From contig NW_024041039.1 in the NCBI RefSeq assembly GCF_014851395.1, positions 2,800,360-2,864,359 of the forward strand: DNA of 64,000 nucleotides, written 5' to 3'. Both the position numbers and the translations under genes were made by a program. This DNA is from Micropterus salmoides. Lineage: Eukaryota; Chordata; Actinopteri; Centrarchiformes; Centrarchidae. The notes beneath the pieces are model-generated. The model had not been told where the DNA came from. It did no database searches and saw only the letters and a program-made list of their open reading frames with translations. Shown one piece after another: positions 56,635 to 64,000 of this stretch (positions are counted from its first letter, which is position 1; every line of letters begins with the position of its first letter).

Positions 56635-57169
56635 CCAGACTAAATTAACCCTGACACACACGCCACACCGATCTAACACAATGTATACATTTTCCAGAGA
56701 GCTCCCCTCTGACGCCGGCTGAAAATAGCTCCATTTTGTCGGTGTGTGAAGTGTCCGGGCTCTCGCAGCTGATTGTGTGGCCCAGAGAGGAACAGTGTGA
56801 GGCTGTGAGATGTGACAAAAGCGCCGCACGCAGTGGGTGGAAACTTCTCTTGGAGTAAAATTCCACCCACTAATCATATCAAGTGTTGAAGCTCACTCTC
56901 AGCTGCGGGCCGTACGTGGGTTCAGTCTGTGCCGACTTTTAGCTGCTCTGTAGACATTTTATTTTAACACGACACTGAAAGCAGGATTTACAGCTTGAAA
57001 AAAAAATATTCTTGAATGTTTATTTGCTTGAAATGTTATAGGCAAAAGAAGAATACTGGTCCAACAAATGGTGCTAAACTGCAACTTTAAGAAGTTTGTT
57101 GACCCCAAAAAGTGTTTCTGCCATCCGACTCTTACTAATTTACTAAGTTAATTCGTCAGCATGCTAACC

Positions 57170-58160
57170 ACTGACGGTATAAAGGAAGTGGACGTAGCCA
57201 CCGTGACGTCACCCATTGGTTTGTGAACCTATGAGTTTGGCATTTTGGCCGTCGCCATCTTGGTTTTTTGGAACCACACACCAGACGTGACCGTATTTGG
57301 ACTAGAGGGTGGCGTTGGCGAGCTTGGTCAGGAAGGTGCATCCGTAATTCATTAACTGGGATGCTAATTTTGGCAAGTGTCAAAAACAAAACGTGCTTAA
57401 TGGAAAAATGAACAGCAGACTCCTAATAAGCTTTTTCAACAGCGCTACTTCAATGTGCACAGAGCGAGTCGCCTCTATCCTGGTAGCGACTTGTCACTCA
57501 CATGGTAGCCCCGCCCTAAAGCCTTTTTCCTCTAAATGGGAACATAATTTACTAAAGCTGTTTTTCCATTACCGGTACCAGCTCGACTCAGCGTTGGCCC
57601 GCCGTCCTCCATTTTCCATTGGATATAGTACCCAGAGATAGTAACCCTCAATGTAGCTGGTCGTCATAGCAATGCCACACACAACTGCCGCAAAGTAATG
57701 TTCAACGCAACCCACACATAGCTGTCTCTTGATTTAAGTTAAAACGTTTCAACATTCCTCAGAATGTAAAGACAGATAAGCGGTATGAAAACCTTCCAGC
57801 TGTGTTTTCCGCTGCCGTTGTTGCTGCAGCGGTCTGTGTGACGGCGGGAGCGGAGGGCTCTGTGGGCGGCCGGCTGGCCGGCCTCGCCAGCTCCTCCCAC
57901 GGGACGGTGCAGGCTTCCCCTGCAGCCCCTCGCGGAGCTCCTCAACTCCAGTCGAGCTGCTACCATGAGGTGGAAAAGGGGCTTAAATGAACATCAGGCT
58001 GTGTTGGAGAAGACTTGAAACAAGCGACTGAGACCATAAACTCATCAGGAAAGTGTTTACTGTTTTTGCAACAAGTGGCGTTGCCCCCTGCTGGCCGTTA
58101 GAAAGGATGTAGGTTTAAGGCACTTGCGCAGTGACTTCACTTTTCAGTCCCAGAGGTTAA
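57170..58160 (+). repeat. Dispersed teleost repeat, copy 3, interrupted
   Basis: Same family as 236-880 and 26267-26939. It starts near 'ggtataaaggaagtggacgt' and resumes after the nested element with 'acatcaggctgtgttggaga' and 'gcgactgagaccataaactc'. Nothing coding. Confidence 0.8.
57557..57983 (+). mobile_element. MITE nested inside the dispersed repeat
   Basis: The element begins GCTGTTTTTCCATTACC and ends GGTGGAAAAGGGGCT, imperfect inverted termini. Comparison with copy 2 of the host repeat shows the empty site 'ttactaaatgaacatc'. Here TAA (or TAAA) is duplicated around the insertion (57553-57556 and 57984-57987), compatible with a PIF/Harbinger TWA target. A G+C- and CpG-rich interior (57820-57960) gives open frames that are not genes. 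Relatives are at 59552-59879 and, reversed, 23885-24388. Confidence 0.75.
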
Positions 58161-58340
58161 TGCTTGATCCTAACATTTGCCTGTTTATGGATTAACCAGT
58201 GAAATGATTTAGGGTGGAATTTCCCTTCAAGAGAGAACAACTACACACACTGTTAAATATATAAACACACACATGCAGACGCATAAATGCCCACAAATGA
58301 TCAACATTGTTACATGTACTTAGTTCTTTGTTCCGGGTGG

Positions 58341-58377
<37 letters not shown>

Positions 58378-59551
58378 CATGCAAGCATATGTTTGTGTAT
58401 GTAAGGGAGTGGGTTTGTGATCATGTATGTGCTTGTGTTTGGGAGGGTTTGTTTTTATTTTCAGCATGTGAACAATGTTAGCACTGCATGCATCTATTAT
58501 GAAACACCGCGGGGGTGTAAAGTGTCTTTGCACAGCCCGGAACACCACAGAGCAGCACCATCACTCAGTTAGCAGCAGTTTGATTAGCATTGTTGCTAAA
58601 GCGTGAGAATGTCCCGCCGGTGTGTATGTGTGTTGTCCTCAATGATCCAAACTCACCCCATCCTTTCATCTTCCTGTTCTCATGCCTGTCAGAACTTCCT
58701 GCTCACACCCAGCTGGCCCCGCCCTCTTCAGACAGCCTGCCTGCTCGCTCTTCACTGCAGCGTCCTTCCCTTTAATCGTACCACCCCCCTTTAATTGGTC
58801 TGTGTCTTGAAGAGGTCGTTTTACATTATACACCGTGGAACGTGTTTTATGTACTGTGTGGTGTCTTTTGTTGTGAAAGGCGGTGCGTGTGTTTGTGCAC
58901 AGTGTGGTGAGTAAACACAGGAGAGTCTGACGTCTGTGGGTAACCGAGATACTGTACTTTAAGTAGATGTTGGTATAATTAACTACAAACGTGTTTGTAA
59001 GTGCAGGCAGTGAGTTATTGTGTTTGATACATATTTACTTACATCATCCTGCATCTAGACTTTTAGAAATTACTTTGATTGGATCACTGAAACAGACAGA
59101 AAAATGTATAAACTATAAATGTGTATACAGAAAATAATACACACCTTGCAAATATTGTTTACTAATTCATTTTGTAATATATTTACAAGTGTTTTGATGT
59201 ATTTACTCATCTTGAATATTAAATTGCAACTGTTTACCAAATCCGTAATGTTTTGCAAATGTAGTAGTATGCATGACAAATTTGGGCCTTGTAAATCCAC
59301 ACCAATTTATTTATTCCATTTACTGCAAAACATACTTGGCAAATCTTAACTCTTCTGGCTTTTTAACCAGTTTTTCCAACCTTTGTTTGTTTCATGTTTT
59401 CTTATTTTTCTTTAAAGTTCAAACACAAAACACTTTGGCTTTTAGGCTACATATAAACTCGTAACCCCAAACATTACATAAATGATGATGTTTGACAGGT
59501 AATGTGTACCATGGCCCAAGTCCTTACACGCTTGGTGAAGAGCCCTTGGCA
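58161..59551. other. No gene seen; (GT)n tract
   Basis: (GT)15 at 58343-58373. AT-rich sequence at 58960-59460. No supportable gene. Confidence 0.45.
58343..58373. repeat. Microsatellite (GT)15
   Basis: Uninterrupted GT repeat of 31 bases followed by GCGTGCATGC. Confidence 0.95.
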
Positions 59552-59879
59552 TCAGTTTTTCCCATTACCTGTACCAGCTCAACTTGCTTCGACCCGTTTT
59601 CCATTGCAGATAGTACCCAGAGATAGTAACTGGTCATCACACACAACTGCCGCGATGTAATGTTCAATGCGACACACACACACACACACCAGCGATTTAC
59701 GCACAGCTTGATTTAAGTCTCTTGATTTAAGTTAAAAGGTGCCGTTGTTGCTGCAGCGGTCTGTGTGATGGTGGGAGCAGAGGGCTCTGTGAGCGAGCGG
59801 CTGGCCGGCCTCACACGCTCCTCCCACGGGTTGGCGCAGGCTTCCCCCCCGCAGCCACTTGCGTAGCTCCTCAACTCCG
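59552..59879 (+). mobile_element. MITE of the family at 57557, truncated
   Basis: Shares 'gtaccagctcaactt', 'gatagtacccagagatagta', 'gttgctgcagcggtctgtgt' and 'ggctggccggcctc' with 57557-57983, in the same orientation 1.6 kb downstream. The right end stops at 'ctcctcaactccg', before the terminal repeat. A (CA)n tract (59672-59689) has grown inside it. Confidence 0.75.
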
Positions 59880-60195
59880 AAAATATTCAAGCACATTTTT
59901 GTGGACTGGTGTGTTCAACATTGATTCTTAGTTAAGTCACTTAATTTACATGACTAACGTAGTTATTTTAACCCAAAGAGTAGTTTCGTTGCTTAAACTT
60001 AAATTAAATTAAACCAAATTGCAACGTTTCACAATGTTAACTGCTAGTTTCCAGTCTTGTTAGACTTTTTGAAAGTTTCATGTTTATTCTTGCTAAATTC
60101 ACCGCACGCTACACATGCAAAGGCTACACGGGGGTTAAAAGGCGACGTCAAGGGGTCTTGCCCAAGCGTCCATTTGTGAAGAGTTGGGAGTCACA
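59880..60195 (-). repeat. Fragment of the AAGCAACAAAAC repeat (reverse)
   Basis: 'cgttgcttaaacttaaatta' and neighbouring motifs around 59985-60020 match the reverse of 32010-32060. Borders not defined. Confidence 0.4.
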
Positions 60196-60440
60196 ATGTG
60201 TTGCAGGTTTGCCAAAATAGCGTGTCAGCATTCTAACATTTGCTACACTAATACAAAATTTTTACAAAGTACAGCTGAGGCTGATGAGAATGTCATTGCA
60301 GCGATTTGGTCATAAATCAAAGTATTGGATAAATTAAAATGTTGATTGAAGTCCTCCTCTGGGACCATGAATATCTGTACCAGATTTCTAATGCAAACCC
60401 TGACCTTCCCTGGTGGCGTGGCAAAAAAAAGAAAACATCA
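60196..60440 (-). repeat. Ancient dispersed repeat (reverse)
   Basis: 'aaagtacagctgaggctgat', 'gatttggtcataaatcaaag' and 'gggaccatgaatatctgtac' are characteristic of the same old fish repeat as 46500-46715 and 47290-47470. Confidence 0.5.
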
Positions 60441-61403
60441 TAAACATTTAAAACAACTTTTTTTGTTTTGTTTTTATTGCAGCACCGACAGTATCCCATA
60501 ATCCTTCAGAGATCTTTGGATGCTGTTCTCATAATTTTTTATCACCTCTTTCTCTCCTTTCCTGTGAGAAACTGACTGCATGACTCATTGTTCTGAAGGT
60601 GAGAAAACGAGAGAGAGAGAGATGACTATAAGTTCACGAGCAGGCGCGCAGCGACCACATGATTTACAGTGTGCAACGTCTTCATGCAGGCAGACCCTGC
60701 TTTATTACTGTGTGACCCCGGTGTAGTTTGGAGGGGCCGAGGCTATCATTAGCTGGACCTTTGGCCCTCCCCTTCACTTTGCAGAAAGCCAGCCAGCTGG
60801 TCCCACACACCCTCATTAGCTCCAGTTCATCTCGTCTCCACGTTACCTGCTGGTCATGTTAATACCCTCCTCTTATCGCAAACTTCACATAAGCAGCTCC
60901 CTTTAACCTTGCCCCCCCTGTCTCTCCCCCGCCTCCCCCAATCTTAATCTGTCTAATGTGTGTGTAAATAATGCTTGCGTGGTCCAGATAGCTTTTGTTT
61001 TACCATCAAACAAGCCCCGACCATGGGAACCTGGTCATTAATTACAATGTGATTCATGGTTATGACTCTGTGTCTCGTCTCGCCACTAGTCTGTCATTAA
61101 GACTTTCCCAGACTTCCCATTCTGGTCTCTCCCTGCTAACAGCTCACCCACACCAGCACTCAGCCCTGCTAAATCATCACCACCTCTTACACACAATGTC
61201 AGCACCTTCTCTTCCGCCAGGAAATGCACACTTGTTTCCAGGCATATTACAGTTACCATGATTATTCTAAAATAAAATGGGGAAATTAGGTCATTTTGGC
61301 TGCAACATTATAAACCTGCAGTTATGTGGAGGTGGAATTACTTTTCACTTTTTTAAATAAAAATGCAATCAGAATACTATAAAGAAAATGGTTAGATACA
61401 ATA
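60441..61403. other. No gene seen; higher-complexity unique block
   Basis: 60640-61260 is free of recognisable repeats, with moderate G+C. It could be conserved noncoding sequence. The 88-codon frame 60995-61261 has no domain I recognise. Confidence 0.4.
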
Positions 61404-61600
61404 TCCCAGAGGTCCAAACCTGTGGGTCCGGACCCCCTATGGGCTCACAAGATAAAATTTAGGGGTTGCAGAGAGATTAAGCAGAAATAACACATCTAAT
61501 TTCCCCCTTAATAATTCGCTTTTTTTTTTTTTTTACAAATCCATTGTGCATCTCCAAATTGTATTGTCACCAAATCTAAATAAAGGTTTATTAAAAATGT
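61404..61600 (+). mobile_element. hAT-type repeat fragment
   Basis: 'cccagaggtccaaacctgtg', 'ggtccggaccccctatgggc' and a poly(T) run resemble the 5' part of a common fish hAT-derived repeat (family form 'ggcccggaccccctatgg'). Confidence 0.5.
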
Positions 61601-64000
61601 AAACCTTTTGGCACATCAGGTTCAGCTGACTTCATTTACTGTTTGAGACAAAATCATTGATTTACAATTTGAATAAAGACAGTTTTCAAGCTACTTCTAC
61701 TTAAAATTGTGATTGAATTAAGACTCCTACAGTTGAGCAGTGTTTTTGTCACACTTCAGTGTGCTGTGGATATGTGAGGATGCTGTAGCCCTGTTGTTGA
61801 TTATTTTGGGTTCACGCGTGAAATTTACACATTGCTGGGGTTTTTTCTGTTGCGTGGAGGAACAGTGAGGCGGCTGTCAGTCTGCTGTCAGTTGCTATGT
61901 TTGAGGTTTGGTAACAGCTACAAAGTGGATGGGGATAAGGCCAAGAGGCTGGCAGGAGTAATCTTACTGCCGCCCCCCCTCAACCACCACAGCTCACACT
62001 GTATGTGTTTCTGCATGTGTCTACAGTATGACTGTTTATGGAAGCTCACTAATGACAAAACCAGTTGGGAAAAGGAGGGAAATGCATTAACTCACGACTT
62101 TAGAAGTACATCAAAGGTTTTCAAAGTGGAAGGCAGGCCTCCCCAGAGGCGCTCCCAACAGTTTCTGGAGAGGCTCACTGAATGGAAGTAAAACGTTATT
62201 ATTATTATTATTATTATTTACATTATTACTAACATTAATATTAGTTTTTACATTGGCATAGAGTAGCCTAAATATGTGTGAATTGGTTAGAGAGTTTAGA
62301 GATACAGTAGTTTTGGGGAAATTTACAGTCTTTATCAGAGTCAGAAACTTGAATGCAAATTTATCTTTTTTTTTTTTATGTATTTGGTGTAATATTTTGT
62401 GTCAAACAGCAATACTAGGCGATCTTGGCTCAATTGTTGAGTGTATATGGGACCAAATAACATAATCAGGGTCCCTCACAGTCTCAGACTTTGAAAACCC
62501 TGAAGTACATCATAGTGTAGGAAACGATAATATTTAATGACCCAAAAGTGATCAACATTAATTTGAATAATTAATAAATGTTTAAGTCAAGTCACTTTAT
62601 TATGCACAACTGGCAACATTTCACTGGTTCAAGCTCAAATGTGAGAAAGACATCACTCTGGGCTCAACTATGAGCTGCTTTTTTCGCTATCGTTATATTT
62701 TATGAACCAAATGATTAATTAGAAAAATATTGGGCAGGTTATTCAAAATGAAAATAACTGTTACCTGCAGCTCTACTTGAGTATGAGCAAAAGATTGTAA
62801 TATTTCTTCCACAGCCGGACAAAACTTTTAAGTGAGCACAAAAACAAATTTAAAAGGAAGACAGTCTGAGAGTCAGGATTTGAGGGCACACAGGATCAGA
62901 TTTGTAAGTGCAGTTTTGAGGATGCTGGAGGAGTCATGTTACTAGAGCTGCACACTGTCACCTTTTAACAGTTTGTAAGTTCAGGTTGTTCTGTTGAAGC
63001 CTAAATGTTGTTAAGCACCCTCTTACATTCTCAAGTGCTCTGAGGAAAACGGCCAAACAGACTGAGTAAAATGAGTATACCTTGCATATTGATTAAATAT
63101 TGAATTAGCTTTTTTCTCATGCAGTAGTTTTGGTGTTACTAAACCTCCATAGATTTATTCTCTGTGTGTGTTTGTATACTGTAAGACTGAAAAGTGCTTG
63201 GTGTTATTTTTTTTTTTGTGTGTGTGTGGGTGTTGCTCCAGCTGCCCCAGACTCTAACTTACTCACACACACACACACACACACACACACCCTACTTGAC
63301 CCCCTCAGTCTAAACAGTTGCTCATGCCACTTCACTGGAGGCGAGAGCAGCCAGACTCTGACTGTAAATGTCCTTCTTGATGATCAAATGATATTGGCAA
63401 ATAAATCCTGGTATTAGGTGTCTTGACGTCTCACTTTGCATAGATTTTGAGGTCCTGCTGTCCTCATGCCTTGTGTGGACATTGAATCTCTCCACCCCCA
63501 TGACATTATCACACTGATTTTTAACTGTGCATGGTGATTTTCTTGCAGCTCTCAGCAGAAACTCAAACCGCTTTTGAGAGATTTAAAATGCCCTTTCAGT
63601 TTACGTTGTAACTGGTGTTTAACCAGTTGTCTTAATTACATTTGCTGGGCTTTTGTCAGGTAATGGCTCATTGGCTTTCTCTGAAACCCACAAATTCCAG
63701 GGGTCTTTCTAGAGGTAAAGTGGTTGCAGTGACAGATGGGACAGTGGTGAAGTCTTCAGACCGCCCACTCTGTACATGGCAGTGGTGTGTGGCCAGAAAT
63801 CTTGGGCCGAGTGCACAAGAGCCCTCCCTACAACTTACTTTATCACACACTTAATATTCATTTATTTATCAATAATCAGGGTCATTAATGATTTAAATAC
63901 TATAAAAACACCATAAGTCAGAGGGATTTTGATTTAGACTGCACTGTTATTAGTTGCTGTTTTGTTGTTTTTCCTTTTGAAGCAGTTTTGTTTGTGGTTT
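61601..64000. other. No gene seen; (TTA)n and (CA)n tracts
   Basis: (TTA)7 at 62196-62216 and (CA)14 at 63264-63291, the latter preceded by a T-run and TG tract near 63208-63230. The frame 61832-62191 (119 codons) carries no recognisable domain. No supportable gene. Confidence 0.45.
63264..63291. repeat. Microsatellite (CA)14
   Basis: Uninterrupted CA repeat of 28 bases. Confidence 0.95.

Noticed and set aside
57739..57990. CpG-rich frames suggesting a gene promoter or exon
   Set aside because: The G+C-rich block belongs to a MITE shared with 59552-59879.
58192..58548. 118-codon minus frame with His/Thr repeats
   Set aside because: Produced by translation of the (GT)n microsatellite. The same applies to frames at 56560-56877, 28252-28509, 28685-28885, 8954-9229 and 63130-63417.
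60483..60598. 116-bp exon with a strong acceptor (TTTTTATTGCAG) and AAG|GTGAGA donor
   Set aside because: All three frames contain stops and the upstream side is an old repeat.
1..64000. CRISPR array, operon, phage or prokaryotic island
   Set aside because: No regularly spaced direct repeats and no bacterial-type gene arrangement; the repeats are all eukaryotic mobile elements and microsatellites.

Overview
This window reads as vertebrate, specifically ray-finned (teleost) fish, genomic DNA. It is AT-rich, has (CA/TG)n microsatellites throughout, and is packed with repeat families I know from percomorph fish: Tc1-like transposons, tRNA-derived SINEs, a 5S rRNA-derived SINE, fish-type LTRs and several MITE families. 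No open reading frame looks like a host protein. The only convincing coding sequence belongs to transposases, and all of it is broken. I read the window as intergenic or deep intronic sequence. Class names for repeats come from remembered family knowledge and were not searched.

Layout. 0-5 kb: a dispersed repeat (236-880, minus), a small TIR element (1837-2423), then mostly unique sequence. 5-8 kb: an old Tc1-like element (4972-7751) carrying a stack of later insertions, including a hAT-type MITE with a perfect 8-bp target-site duplication (TSD) and a tRNA-SINE. 8-12 kb: a possible exon (7989-8087), a solo LTR with a perfect 5-bp TSD (9664-10174) and a 5'-truncated retrotransposon tail with a 12-bp TSD (10529-10588). 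12-16 kb: two further Tc1 relics (12237, 15331) and a SINE. 17-25 kb: a TTAA-flanked MITE, a SINE, a LINE ORF remnant and a three-part repeat composite (23633-25012). 26-32 kb: a second copy of the first repeat, a microsatellite cluster, a Tc1-derived MITE (29847-30418) and a fold-back structure (31417-31712). 32-39 kb: the 5S-derived SINE, a Tc1 relic (32947-34215) and a TA-flanked MITE (37865-38853). 41-47 kb: SINEs, one split by a Tc1 copy that later lost its 3' half (43735-44520), an LTR-like element (45802-46479) and a second truncated retrotransposon tail with a 14-bp TSD (47113-47231). 49-51 kb: the best-preserved Tc1 element (49097-50687). 52-64 kb: a complete TTAA-flanked MITE, the longest microsatellite, a third copy of the 236-880 repeat carrying a nested insertion with a readable empty site, and about 4 kb of largely unique sequence.

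No genes work together here. The biology is the layered history of transposon insertion, internal deletion and decay. I found no CRISPR array, operon, functional tRNA or rRNA, or virus. The items most worth checking are the DD34E transposase at 49 kb, the candidate exons at 7989-8087 and 47601-47657, and the exon-like blocks inside a repeat at 24.4-24.8 kb.
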